Assembly: GCA_031284085.1 (NCBI GenBank)
Contig: JAITAM010000153.1
Span: 1 to 10,040, forward strand
Reading direction: 5' to 3'
DNA: 10,040 nucleotides
DNA from: Spirochaetaceae bacterium
GTDB lineage: Bacteria; Spirochaetota; Spirochaetia; Treponematales; Breznakiellaceae
The position numbers and the translations under genes were made by a program. The notes under the pieces were generated by a model. The model had not been told where the DNA came from, did not search any database, and saw nothing but the letters and a program-made list of their open reading frames with translations. Shown here piece by piece: positions 1 through 6,592 of this stretch (position 1 is the first letter of the stretch; the number at the start of each line of letters is the position of its first letter).

Positions 1-59
1 CTACCATAGATTCTCCTTGTGTGAGACTAACACCTACATTAAGTTGTGTCGAGGGCTAG

Positions 60-228
60 GCTAGACTCGCGCTGCATCTTCGACCACGCCTAAGGTCTGT
101 CCCTCAGCTTAGGTCAGATTAGGCCAGACCTCAAGAAATAGCCTGTGGCCGTGCCTGTCAGATGAAGAGTCGTACTCCGCTCCCGATACCAGCAGCGTAA
201 CGTTGAAGCAGGCTGGCCTGTGTCAGGC
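60..228. repeat. Decayed copies of the window's dispersed repeats (gene-free upstream stretch)
   Basis: No credible gene is visible in 1-236. The stretch contains degraded matches to the repeats found at 4260-4530 and 6187-7440. Around 111-135 are AGGTCAG and GGCCAGACCTC, which resemble the GGTCAGACC palindrome. Around 168-220 a run reads CGTACTCCGCTCCCGATACC followed by GTAACGTTGAAGCAGGCTGGCCTG, which resembles the minus-oriented unit A (compare 6611-6656). The identity is clearly lower than among the other copies, so these look like old insertions. This is seen by eye only. Confidence 0.5.
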
Positions 229-236
229 TACTCTTA

Positions 237-266
237 TTGACACCAAGCTCTAAACAGGTCTACAAT
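237..266 (+). promoter_or_regulatory. Strong sigma-70 type promoter of ctp, predicting a leaderless start
   Basis: A perfect -35 box TTGACA (237-242) is followed after 18 nt by TACAAT (261-266), a 5/6 match to the -10 consensus. The expected transcription start, about 7 nt past the -10 box, is at 273, which is the A of the ATG chosen for ctp. The TTG at 237, which would extend the reading frame upstream, is therefore better read as part of the -35 box. No strong Shine-Dalgarno lies before the ATG at 273. Confidence 0.65.
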
Positions 267-272
267 ACTTTT

Positions 273-1727
273 ATGCGTAAATCTATTATGTTGCAGTCGG
301 CGGTAACTATTGCTTTTGTCTTATTGGGCTGTACTTCAGTGTCCAAACTTGAAGCACAAGGAAGCCGCGCTCAGATGAACGGGCAATACACTCAAATTAT
401 GGGCGAGATTTTCTCTTTTATACAGAGCCATTATGTTGATGAAGTAGAGCCGAAAACTCTCTTTGAAGGTGCAATGAGCGGTATGTTTGAAGCATTAGGA
501 GATGCTCATTCAAGTTACCTTACTGAAAAGGATATGGCAGACCTTAGTGATACAACTGAAGGTGAATTCGGTGGTGTGGGATTGTATATTTCAAAACCAA
601 CGGCAAGCGCCAACGGCAAGCCGCCCTATGTGGAAGTCGCATCCCCTATTGAGGATACGCCCGGCTGGCGGGCGCAGATAAATCCCGGCGATTTGATCAT
701 TCAAATAAACGGTCAATCAACCGATACCATGACTATGGATGAAGTGCTTGCAATACTGCGCGGCAGAGTTGGCGAACAGGTTACCCTGCTTATACGCCGA
801 GGAGCAAAACTGGAATTCCCAGTTACCTTGGCACGGGCAGTCATAGAAGTTCCTACAACCAAAGCCGCCATGATAGACGGCATTGGCTACTTAAAACTAT
901 TGACGTTCACGCCGCATACGGTAGAGCGTGCAAGAGAAGCTTTGGCTGACTTTAAGTCGAAAAACTACAAGGCGCTGATCCTTGATTTGCGCAATAACTA
1001 CGGCGGGCTGCTCAACTCTGCTATCGGCATCTGCGATCTTTTTTTAGACGGCGGCACTGTAGTTAGTACAAAATCACGTATCCCTTCAGAAAATACTACA
1101 TTTACCGCTCGGCGCTCTACGACAGTGCCGCTCGATATGCCGGTTATTGTCCTGATCAACCAAGGATCGGCTTCGGCATCGGAAATTGTTGCCGGCGCGC
1201 TTAAAGATAGGAATCGCGCCTACCTTGTGGGGGAAAAATCCTTCGGCAAAGGCTCTGTGCAGCAAGTCTTTCCGCTCGATAAAGCCGGCTTCAAGATCAC
1301 GGTTGCCCGCTATTACACCCCAAGCGATGTTAATATTGATAAGATCGGTATACCGCCGGATCGTGAAGTGCTGTTTCCGGAATGGACGGATGCAGATGCA
1401 GAGAATCTGTTAAAGCTTATTGAAGCAAACGTAGTGCCGTCCTTTGTCGAGGATAATCCTCATGCAACGGCAGCGGAAATAAATGGACTAGCCATGCGTT
1501 TAAGCGCAGAATACAAGCTCGATCAATCCCTTCTTCTGCGGTTCATTCGCAATGAGCAGAATCGGACTGCTATTGCACCGGTCTATGATCTTGAATACGA
1601 TGTGCAGTTACAGGAAGCGGTTAATATTCTCAAAGGCGGTGCATACAGTACGCTGATGAAAACAGCCAAGACATTGCATGAATTACAAGAAGAAGCCGAA
1701 CAAGAAGAGCTTGCTATAGCATCATAG
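273..1727 (+). CDS. ctp: C-terminal processing serine protease, S41 family, with PDZ domain; probable lipoprotein
   Basis: A 484-residue exported protease of the S41 (Tsp/CtpA) family, which cleaves proteins near their C-termini on the extracytoplasmic side of the membrane. The N-terminus has MRKS, a hydrophobic stretch and the lipobox-like LLGC at about residues 17-20, so a lipid-anchored form is likely. The PDZ domain spans about 99-180 (starts FGGVGLY, contains NPGDLIIQINGQ). The catalytic core carries GSASASEI with nucleophile Ser about 301 and SFGKGSVQ with general base Lys about 326 and Gln 330; the 25-residue Ser-Lys spacing matches the family. About 110 residues follow the core, mainly helical in character. 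I chose ATG 273 because it gives a positively charged signal peptide and sits at the predicted transcription start; the in-frame TTG at 237 lies in the -35 box, and ATG 288 would lose the Arg and Lys. rsmE follows after 12 nt. Family assignment is secure; the lipoprotein call is inference. Confidence 0.95.
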   Translation: MRKSIMLQSAVTIAFVLLGCTSVSKLEAQGSRAQMNGQYTQIMGEIFSFIQSHYVDEVEPKTLFEGAMSGMFEALGDAHSSYLTEKDMADLSDTTEGEFGGVGLYISKPTASANGKPPYVEVASPIEDTPGWRAQINPGDLIIQINGQSTDTMTMDEVLAILRGRVGEQVTLLIRRGAKLEFPVTLARAVIEVPTTKAAMIDGIGYLKLLTFTPHTVERAREALADFKSKNYKALILDLRNNYGGLLNSAIGICDLFLDGGTVVSTKSRIPSENTTFTARRSTTVPLDMPVIVLINQGSASASEIVAGALKDRNRAYLVGEKSFGKGSVQQVFPLDKAGFKITVARYYTPSDVNIDKIGIPPDREVLFPEWTDADAENLLKLIEANVVPSFVEDNPHATAAEINGLAMRLSAEYKLDQSLLLRFIRNEQNRTAIAPVYDLEYDVQLQEAVNILKGGAYSTLMKTAKTLHELQEEAEQEELAIAS

Positions 1728-1739
1728 GTTATTTAATTT

Positions 1740-2495
1740 ATGAAGCAGTTCATCTTAAACACAAAACAGGACACTGAAGGCTTTTATCGGATTAGAAGCC
1801 ATTACCTCGTACGGGTGCGCCGTTTGGTGGCGGGGGATATTTTCCCCGCGCTGCTTCAGGATGATACGGTGCTTTCCTTACAGGTCTGTAGTGTTGAAGA
1901 TGATTGCCTTGTATGCGAAAGCCGCGGCAGCGTGCCGAATCATCGCCCACAGGACCCGCTGCCGCCTCTTGTGCTATTTCAAGCTATGCCCAAAGGCGCA
2001 AAAATTGATCTCATTATCCGACAAGCTGTCGAATCCGGTGTGAATGAGATTGTTCCTTTTTTTTCTGAATATTCGGTGTCGAAAAGAGGCGCCGATAAAA
2101 TTGAACGCTGGAATCGTATTATTACAGAGGCTAGACAGCAAAGCGGCTCTCATATTGATACAAAAGTGCGGGAACCTGTTTCGTTAGCCGCCGCACTTAT
2201 GTATTGGAAAGAGCTGGCAAACCGGTATAGCCATAAAGTCGGACTCCTGTTTCACCAAGATATGCTTGAGCCTACCAGTTTTTATCGGTGTTTGACGCCT
2301 GTTCCGCACCTGCTTGCCGTAGCCGTTGGTCCTGAAGGGGGATTTTCTCCCGACGATCTGGCGCAATTTTCCGGCGCCGGCTTTACTGCGGTGGCGCTGG
2401 GTAACACCGTATTACGTACCGAAACAGCCGCCCTTGCTGCAATCACTACAGTCAGGGTAGTGCTTCTAGAGATAGAAAAAAATAAGCAAGAATAA
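1740..2495 (+). CDS. rsmE: 16S rRNA (uracil(1498)-N3)-methyltransferase RsmE
   Basis: A 251-residue cytoplasmic SPOUT methyltransferase that uses S-adenosylmethionine to methylate N3 of U1498 in 16S rRNA in the assembled small subunit. The length is close to the E. coli protein (about 243). An N-terminal PUA-like part contains SHYLVRVRRLVAGD (20-33). The C-terminal trefoil-knot part contains LFQAMPKGAKIDLIIRQAVESGV (79-101), EARQQSG (130-136), GPEGGFS (197-203) and LG-x3-LRTETA (220-230), the last two forming the cofactor-binding knot. The Arg that usually follows the EA-x-QSG motif is Ser here, a small deviation. An AGG overlaps the TAG stop of ctp, 11 nt before the ATG. With only 12 nt between the genes, co-transcription from the ctp promoter is likely. 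There is no functional link between protease and methyltransferase. Confidence 0.96.
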   Translation: MKQFILNTKQDTEGFYRIRSHYLVRVRRLVAGDIFPALLQDDTVLSLQVCSVEDDCLVCESRGSVPNHRPQDPLPPLVLFQAMPKGAKIDLIIRQAVESGVNEIVPFFSEYSVSKRGADKIERWNRIITEARQQSGSHIDTKVREPVSLAAALMYWKELANRYSHKVGLLFHQDMLEPTSFYRCLTPVPHLLAVAVGPEGGFSPDDLAQFSGAGFTAVALGNTVLRTETAALAAITTVRVVLLEIEKNKQE

Positions 2496-2500
2496 TACTT

Positions 2501-2527
2501 AAGGGGATGGAATAAAGCGATCCTTTT
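2501..2527 (+). terminator. Weak candidate intrinsic terminator after rsmE
   Basis: AAGGGGAT (2501-2508) can pair with ATCCTTTT (2520-2527) across an 11-nt loop, including two G-U pairs, and the 3' arm runs into a T tract (2524-2528). The stem is weak and the T tract is partly inside it. A new promoter candidate begins 18 nt downstream, which fits a transcription-unit boundary here. Tentative. Confidence 0.3.
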
Positions 2528-2545
2528 TCCCGTATCGGCAGCTTT

Positions 2546-2575
2546 TTGAAACTACCCTAATGGTTATTAAATAAT
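2546..2575 (+). promoter_or_regulatory. Candidate sigma-70 type promoter of the WecG/TagA-like gene
   Basis: TTGAAA (2546-2551, 5/6 to consensus) and AATAAT (2570-2575, 5/6) are 18 nt apart in an AT-rich gap. The predicted start at about 2582 would leave a leader of about 19 nt that still contains the GAGG (2587-2590) used as Shine-Dalgarno for the GTG at 2601. Confidence 0.5.
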
Positions 2576-2600
2576 GTTTTAATTATGAGGTTGGGAAGTC

Positions 2601-3404
2601 GTGGAAACTACAAAATCGGAACAGCAAATAGAACAACTTGATGTACTTAAAGTACCGCTTAACAATGTAGACCCGAATTATATGCCGGCGGTTATCCGGC
2701 GGCTTATTGATACCGGTGGCGCTCATAATATTACCCTTCTTTCCGTGTGGGATTTGCTTCGTGCAAGAAGAAACAAGGAGTATCGAGCGTTTGTGCTTAA
2801 CGCCTCATTAGTATTGCCCATATCAACGAGCCTAGTAAAAGGCACAGAGTTTTTAACCGGCATTAAACCGGCACAGTACATACCTTTTGATTTCCTTGTA
2901 AAGCTGCTTATTGCTATTGATGAACGAGAACTATCGCTATATATCCTTGGCGGAAGCAAGAAAGTGCTTAAAAAAGTAGAAAGAAATATTCGCCAGACCT
3001 TTCTTAACCTACACATTGTAGGACGCTATACCGGTTATTACCGCAAGCGCGACGAGCCGACCATAATACAAGCGATAAAAAAAGCTTCGCCGACTCTGCT
3101 TCTGGTGGGAAAAGGTGTGCGCGGCGGTGAGCGATGGATAGCTCGGAACACCGACAAAGTCGGCCCGGGAATACGCATCTGGTGCAGCGATCTGTATGAT
3201 ATTTTTGCGAAACGCAAGCGGCGGCCGCCTTATATCCTTTTTGATCACGGGCTTGAGTGGCTCTGGTTCTTACCGTATAAGTTTCTCTACGTTTTGAGGG
3301 TTTTCCCTTTTATGTATTACAAAATATTGCTGATAATATACAAGTTTTTTAAGAAAAAAAAGATGAAACCTCAGGAAAAAGAGGAGAGCGATGCTCCTCA
3401 GTAA
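2601..3404 (+). CDS. Divergent WecG/TagA/CpsF-family glycosyltransferase-like protein
   Basis: A 267-residue protein of the WecG/TagA/CpsF family (GT26), whose members transfer N-acetylmannosamine-type sugars onto lipid-linked carriers at the inner face of the membrane. Family hallmarks are the YILGG block (114-118), IVGRYTGYY (139-147, the usual 'vG.. GYf'), LLLVGKGVRGGERWI (166-180, position of 'VGLGsPkQEkWi') and a C-terminal GLEW (217-220) followed by a basic, aromatic and hydrophobic tail (about 220-255), as expected for a membrane-associated end. Several usual family signatures are absent. The NADG-type Asp motif is NASLVLPIS (67-75), the 'R(V/I)tGsD' motif is FLTGIKP, and PkQE is RGGE. 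Catalysis by the canonical mechanism is therefore doubtful; it may be a neofunctionalised paralogue. Translation starts at GTG, with GAGG 10 nt upstream. No other glycan genes lie nearby, so the substrate is unknown. Confidence 0.82.
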   Translation: METTKSEQQIEQLDVLKVPLNNVDPNYMPAVIRRLIDTGGAHNITLLSVWDLLRARRNKEYRAFVLNASLVLPISTSLVKGTEFLTGIKPAQYIPFDFLVKLLIAIDERELSLYILGGSKKVLKKVERNIRQTFLNLHIVGRYTGYYRKRDEPTIIQAIKKASPTLLLVGKGVRGGERWIARNTDKVGPGIRIWCSDLYDIFAKRKRRPPYILFDHGLEWLWFLPYKFLYVLRVFPFMYYKILLIIYKFFKKKKMKPQEKEESDAPQ

Positions 3405-3491
3405 GTTGCAAAACCATTCGTACCTTTCTCCCTGCGCTTCTTTGGACTTGGTTAAGGCAAGATTAAAGTGAGCGTGTTAAACTTATAACTT

Positions 3492-4259
3492 ATGGAAACA
3501 CTTGTATTGAATAATCCCTTTGGCGGTCCGGTTTTTCACTTCAGCCGGATTTCTAGTACTATGGACAAAGCACGAGAGATAGTGCGGTGCGGTCCATCAA
3601 ACGGTACCGTTATTGTAGCAGACGAACAAAGTGCGGGCAGAGGAAGAATAGCCGGCCGTAACTGGTTATCGCCCGCCGCATCGAGCCTTTTGTTTACGGT
3701 GGTTTTAGAGCTTGCAGCCTTGCCGGAAGCGCTGAGCTTGCGTACCGGCTTGGCATTGGCGCGAGCGGTAGAAGATTTTATCCCGAGTCTTTCAGGCATG
3801 GTCGCCATCAAATGGCCTAATGACTGCCTGATTAACAAGAAAAAGATCGCCGGCATACTCATTGAGAGTAACGGCTCTACTGTTTTTGTTGGAATGGGAG
3901 TGAATTTCTGCCAACAGCAATTCGATCCGGCATTACAAGAAAAGGCGACAAGTATAGCTTGCGCCTGCGGTATGGATTTGCCGCCGCAGGCACGGTTTGT
4001 ATTTCTAGAAAAAATCTTGCACCGGCTTTGCGATGAAGTCTTTTCATCCGGCCGCGAGTGGCTGAAACAGGTTGAGAAACGTCTTTATCGGAGAGGGGAG
4101 AAGGTTTGTTTTCATGCCGGCGGTGCCGATTTATTTACTTCGGTAGAAGGGAAGGTACACGGTATAGGAGCCGGCGGAGAATTGCTTATTGAACTTGCTT
4201 CTGGGAAAGTTCAGGCATTTATTACCGGTGAAATCGTTCCAGAATCTTGGGAAGTCTGA
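3492..4259 (+). CDS. birA: Biotin-[acetyl-CoA-carboxylase] ligase, monofunctional (class I) BirA
   Basis: A 255-residue cytoplasmic ligase that makes biotinyl-AMP and transfers biotin to a lysine of acyl-CoA carboxylase or decarboxylase carrier domains. The catalytic domain shows SST (21-23), ADEQSAGRGR (43-52), NWLSP, KWPND (107-111), KKIAGILIE (117-125, with the Lys expected to contact biotinyl-AMP) and VGMGVNF (133-139). The SH3-like C-terminal domain covers about 205-255. There is no N-terminal winged-helix domain, so it should not be a biotin-operon repressor of the E. coli type. The loop after GRGR is IAGRNW, about one residue longer than in E. coli. No clear Shine-Dalgarno precedes the ATG; the 87-nt upstream gap is AT-rich with no convincing promoter. 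The last codons and stop (GTC TGA) lie in a near-copy of the repeat palindrome AGGTCTGACCT, so the native C-terminus may have been altered by a repeat insertion. Confidence 0.94.
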   Translation: METLVLNNPFGGPVFHFSRISSTMDKAREIVRCGPSNGTVIVADEQSAGRGRIAGRNWLSPAASSLLFTVVLELAALPEALSLRTGLALARAVEDFIPSLSGMVAIKWPNDCLINKKKIAGILIESNGSTVFVGMGVNFCQQQFDPALQEKATSIACACGMDLPPQARFVFLEKILHRLCDEVFSSGREWLKQVEKRLYRRGEKVCFHAGGADLFTSVEGKVHGIGAGGELLIELASGKVQAFITGEIVPESWEV

Positions 4260-4278
4260 CCTATTTCAGGCCAGCCTG

Positions 4279-4384
4279 TTTCAAAGGTTGCTGTATCGGG
4301 AGCGGAGGTACGGCTTTTTGCCCGCCAGCGGGTTTCAAAGGTTGTTGTAACGAGAGAGGTGTACGGCTTTTTGCCTGATAGGAG
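4279..4384 (+). repeat. Head-to-tail dimer of the ~50-bp dispersed repeat 'unit A'
   Basis: Two tandem copies start at about 4279 and 4331. Each has GTTTCAAAGGTTG, then TGTA, a purine-rich GGAG-type stretch, and GTACGGCTTTTTGCC. The first ends in CGCCAGC, which joins it to the second; the second ends in GCCTGATAGGAGCAAG. The same dimer, in the same internal order, lies inverted at 7266-7384. The sequence immediately before it (4268-4291, CAGGCCAG-C-CTGTTTC...) recurs right after ispH. The reverse-strand open frame across it is a by-product of the repeat. Confidence 0.85.
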
Positions 4385-4391
4385 CAAGATA

Positions 4392-4530
4392 AGGTCTGAC
4401 CTGTTTTTGCGGGGGATGGCTTCTGACTCATCAGAGCTGCAGGCTGTTTCAACTTTTGCCTGAGAAGGGTCAGACCTCCGGCTATACTTGCCGTGTAGTG
4501 TGGAGACGTTCCATATAAGAGGGTCAGACC
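4392..4530. repeat. Three isolated copies of the GGTC-A-GACC palindrome
   Basis: Copies are AGGTCTGACCT at 4392-4402 (5-bp arms, single central base), GGTCAGACC at 4468-4476 and GGTCAGACC at 4522-4530. A fragment GCAGGCTGTTTCAAC at about 4440-4453 is the reverse complement of one at 7388-7402. The last palindrome abuts the first recognisable codons of the CBS pseudogene. Confidence 0.8.
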
Positions 4531-4531
4531 T

Positions 4532-5250
4532 CTCGGCAAAAGAACCGATTCAATGCGTTATATTCAAGCTTTGATGCGTGAAAGCTACATTACAGGCGTC
4601 CCTATGGTCGAGGATAAGCTCCTTGTCGGACTGGTTTTTATGGAAGACATTGTGAGCGCCCTTGATTGTGGGTGGACAGAGTCGCCTGTTGAGAAGCGTA
4701 TGGCAAAGCAGGCCATTGTGTTTGAAGATGATATGCCCTTACCATTTGCCATCTTTTATCTGAACAAATACCGCTGCGGCAGGTATCCGGCTGTCAATAA
4801 AAAGAATGAGCTGGTAGAGATACTGAGCTCAAAGGCTCTGGCGGGAACGCTGTTGGCTGAGATGAATCGGGAGATTCTGCGTCTTGAGAAGCTGCACTAG
4901 AGTATACATACAATGTGCCGGAATGTTGCTCTGAGCAGGATGTGTTTCAACCGAGATCAAGCGGGCTGCTATTGCCAGTTGTGAATTATGAACTGGAGAT
5001 CAACCAAGTCAAACACTCAAACGGCGGCATCATGCGCCGCATCATTTATCCTAATAAGATTGTCATCGTTGCCAAAGATACGGGGCCGGCATTGCCGATA
5101 TAAAGCTTGCCCTCACCGAAGAATAGTCGTCCTCTGATTGGCGCACTCACAAAGCCTCGTGCAGAAGGCAAGCGCAATGCCTGTGTAAAGCCGAGTAAAA
5201 GAAATAGGGTATGCGGCTACCAAACTATAGGTCGTGCGGCTGCCTACCGT
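4532..5250 (+). pseudogene. Decayed CBS-domain plus HATPase (RsbT/histidine-kinase type ATPase) gene
   Basis: Remains of a gene pairing two CBS domains (ligand-sensing) with a GHKL ATPase of the anti-sigma or serine-kinase type. The first part (about 4547-4900) encodes most of a CBS pair: DSMRYIQALMRESYITGVPMVED...LLVGLVFMEDIVSAL, then a second unit from AKQAIVFEDDMPLPFA to VEILSSKAL. The true N-terminus is missing and homology begins right after a GGTCAGACCT repeat. At about 4898-4900 the frame breaks at KLH-stop and resumes as EYTYNVPECCSEQDVF, leading to the ATPase N-box VNYELEINQVKHSNGGIM and the G1 box VIVAKDTGP. At about 5085-5094 loss of one G (ccGg for ccGGg) turns the expected GPGIADIKLAL into GPALPI-stop; the +1 frame restores ADIKLALTEE. 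After 5124 stops accumulate, with a tentative late match GMRLPN (5208-5225) to the G2 box. The fragments could still be translated, but not as one protein. Confidence 0.8.
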
Positions 5251-5316
5251 AACGGGGCGTTCTTGGGGCAGCGGGCGCGTTCAGGCTTAGGGCGCAGATT
5301 TTGCAATAATACTGAT

Positions 5317-5320
5317 GGAG
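5317..5320 (+). promoter_or_regulatory. Shine-Dalgarno that fixes the ispH start
   Basis: GGAG ends 5 nt before the ATG at 5326. It supports this start over the in-frame upstream extension to about 5107, which would add some 73 non-homologous residues read from pseudogene debris. Confidence 0.75.
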
Positions 5321-5325
5321 TTATC

Positions 5326-6186
5326 ATGCATACTATCCGTGCCGCACTGTGCGGCTACTGTATGGGAGTAAAGCGGGCTTTGGATAAAGTCGGCGCACAC
5401 ATTACCGCGCATCCAAACGGCACCGTCTATACCATGGGTCCGCTTATTCATAATCCAAAGGTGCTTTCCGACTTGGCCGATAGCGGTGTGCAGATGCTCT
5501 GCGAATCGGCGCTGCCGCAAGATCTTGGCGGTGCGGTGGTGATTGTCCGTGCGCACGGTATCAGCCCGCAGTTAAAGGCGGCGTTACAGGTGCGTAATGC
5601 CGAAATTATCGATGCGACATGTCCCACCGTGCAAGCCAATCAGAACAAAGCTCAACAGTTGGCGCAGGAAGGCTACAGAATATTTTTAGCCGGTGAGCAA
5701 AAGCATGGTGAGATCATAGCGATCAAAGGCTATGCGCCCGATTGTATTGTGGTGGCGGATGCAGACCATGCCGACGAGGAGGCGCTCAGGCTGTATGAAG
5801 CGGAACCGTTTGCCGCTGTGGCTTTGCTGGGGCAGACGACTATTTCTCCTGCGGAATATCGGGCTATAGCCTGCGCGGTTATTCCTTACTTTCCCGATTT
5901 ACTGCTGGTCGATACGATCTGTTCGGTAACGGAACGGCGGCACGAGGCTTTACGTGCATTGTGCCCTAAGGTGGAAGCGGTCGTCGTTGTAGGGGGGCGG
6001 GAATCGGCAAACACACGCCGGCTTGCCGCACTTGCGCAAGAGGCAGGAAAACCCGCATGGCTTGTCGAATGTGTAGGCGATATACCTTCCGCTCTAGCCC
6101 GTTATACACGGGTCGGTATTTGTGCCGGAACGTCGACACCGAATGAACTCATTGACGAGATAGAAAAACACTTAGAAGCTTTATAA
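5326..6186 (+). CDS. ispH: 4-hydroxy-3-methylbut-2-enyl diphosphate reductase IspH (LytB)
   Basis: A 286-residue cytoplasmic iron-sulfur enzyme that reduces HMBPP to IPP and DMAPP in the last step of the MEP isoprenoid pathway. The three cluster cysteines are C12 (GYCMGVKRAL), C99 (DATCPTV) and C199 (VDTICSVTERR). Substrate-site residues are all in place: H42 (PLIHNP), H77 (RAHGIS), H127 and E129 (EQKHGE), T171 (LLGQTT), S227 and N229 (ESANTRR) and S270 (AGTSTP). The length is normal for a minimal bacterial IspH. The ATG is chosen for the GGAG 5 nt before it and because family homology begins there. The gene looks fully functional although it is surrounded by decayed and repetitive DNA, as expected for an essential gene. 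Its own promoter is not obvious and may lie in the pseudogene debris. Repeat sequence begins directly after the stop. Confidence 0.97.
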   Translation: MHTIRAALCGYCMGVKRALDKVGAHITAHPNGTVYTMGPLIHNPKVLSDLADSGVQMLCESALPQDLGGAVVIVRAHGISPQLKAALQVRNAEIIDATCPTVQANQNKAQQLAQEGYRIFLAGEQKHGEIIAIKGYAPDCIVVADADHADEEALRLYEAEPFAAVALLGQTTISPAEYRAIACAVIPYFPDLLLVDTICSVTERRHEALRALCPKVEAVVVVGGRESANTRRLAALAQEAGKPAWLVECVGDIPSALARYTRVGICAGTSTPNELIDEIEKHLEAL

Positions 6187-6222
6187 CAGGCCAGTCTGTT
6201 TCAAAGGTTACGCGGTAGAAGC
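6187..6222 (+). repeat. Truncated unit A directly downstream of ispH
   Basis: CAGGCCAGTCTGTTTC followed by AAAGGTTACG, beginning at the ispH stop codon, matches 4268-4291 downstream of birA with one difference over about 22 nt, then diverges. It is in the same orientation as the 4279 dimer. Confidence 0.75.
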
Positions 6223-6282
6223 TCTCCAAATAAGATGTATATCAAGCACAAACACGGTAGGCCAGCTTCTTTCCCCGCCGGT

Positions 6283-6324
6283 GTGCTAGCGGCCTTCTCG
6301 GTTGAGAATGAATACGGCTAGCAC
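6283..6324. repeat. Inverted repeat GTGCTAGC / GCTAGCAC with an inner hairpin
   Basis: The 8-bp arms at 6283-6290 and 6317-6324 are exact reverse complements, 26 nt apart. The spacer itself contains TTCTC-ggtt-GAGAA (about 6294-6307). No T tract follows, so it does not look like an intrinsic terminator. The rest of 6223-6345 shows nothing recognisable. Confidence 0.55.
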
Positions 6325-6345
6325 GCGTCTTGGCGCCGGTATCCA

Positions 6346-6580
6346 AGTCTCGCCTGAACACCCTAGTCTCCAGAGCCTGAAGACCCTTTCTCCAGACCCA
6401 GAAGTCCTTTTCTCCTGAGCCTGGAGACCCTAGCCTCCAGACCCAGAAGTCCCTTTCGCCAGGGTCTGGAGACTAAGTCTCCAGACCCTGAACACCCTAG
6501 CCTCAAAGCCTCTTTACCACTGCCTCCTTCAGAGCCTGAAGACCCTAGTCTCCAGACCCCAAACCCCCTAGCCTCTGAGG
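6346..6580. repeat. Tandem array I: about 10 diverged units of 22-23 bp
   Basis: Degenerate tandem units approximate GACCCTAGTCTCCAGACCCTGAA, for example from about 6359, 6382, 6404, 6426, 6449, 6471 and 6541. Units are more diverged than in the next array but have the same period and share the CTCCA-GCCCTGAA core, so both arrays may come from one ancestor. Unit lengths that are not multiples of three, together with indels, argue against coding function. Confidence 0.8.
6460..6490. repeat. Perfect 31-bp palindrome inside array I
   Basis: CAGGGTCTGGAGACT (6460-6474), one central A (6475) and AGTCTCCAGACCCTG (6476-6490) form exact 15-bp arms. It arises because one array unit (about 6451-6474) lies in the opposite orientation to its neighbours. 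Confidence 0.9.
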
Positions 6581-6592
6581 GGTCAGACCTAA

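Noticed and set aside
237..272. Upstream TTG start extending the ctp product by 12 residues
   Set aside because: The TTG is the first part of a perfect TTGACA -35 box, and the extension would place a polar segment ahead of a normal signal peptide.
3405..3491. Promoter for birA in the gap after the WecG-like gene
   Set aside because: TTGGAC with TAAAGT is a weak pair, and the TATAAC next to the ATG lacks a -35; neither is strong enough to annotate.
4261..4539. Reverse-strand open frame of 92 codons
   Set aside because: It consists entirely of unit A and palindrome repeats; the same peptide strings recur at the other copies.
5107..5325. N-terminal extension of IspH
   Set aside because: The extra basic residues do not match the family, ispH homology and a GGAG Shine-Dalgarno point to ATG 5326, and the extension overlaps pseudogene remains.
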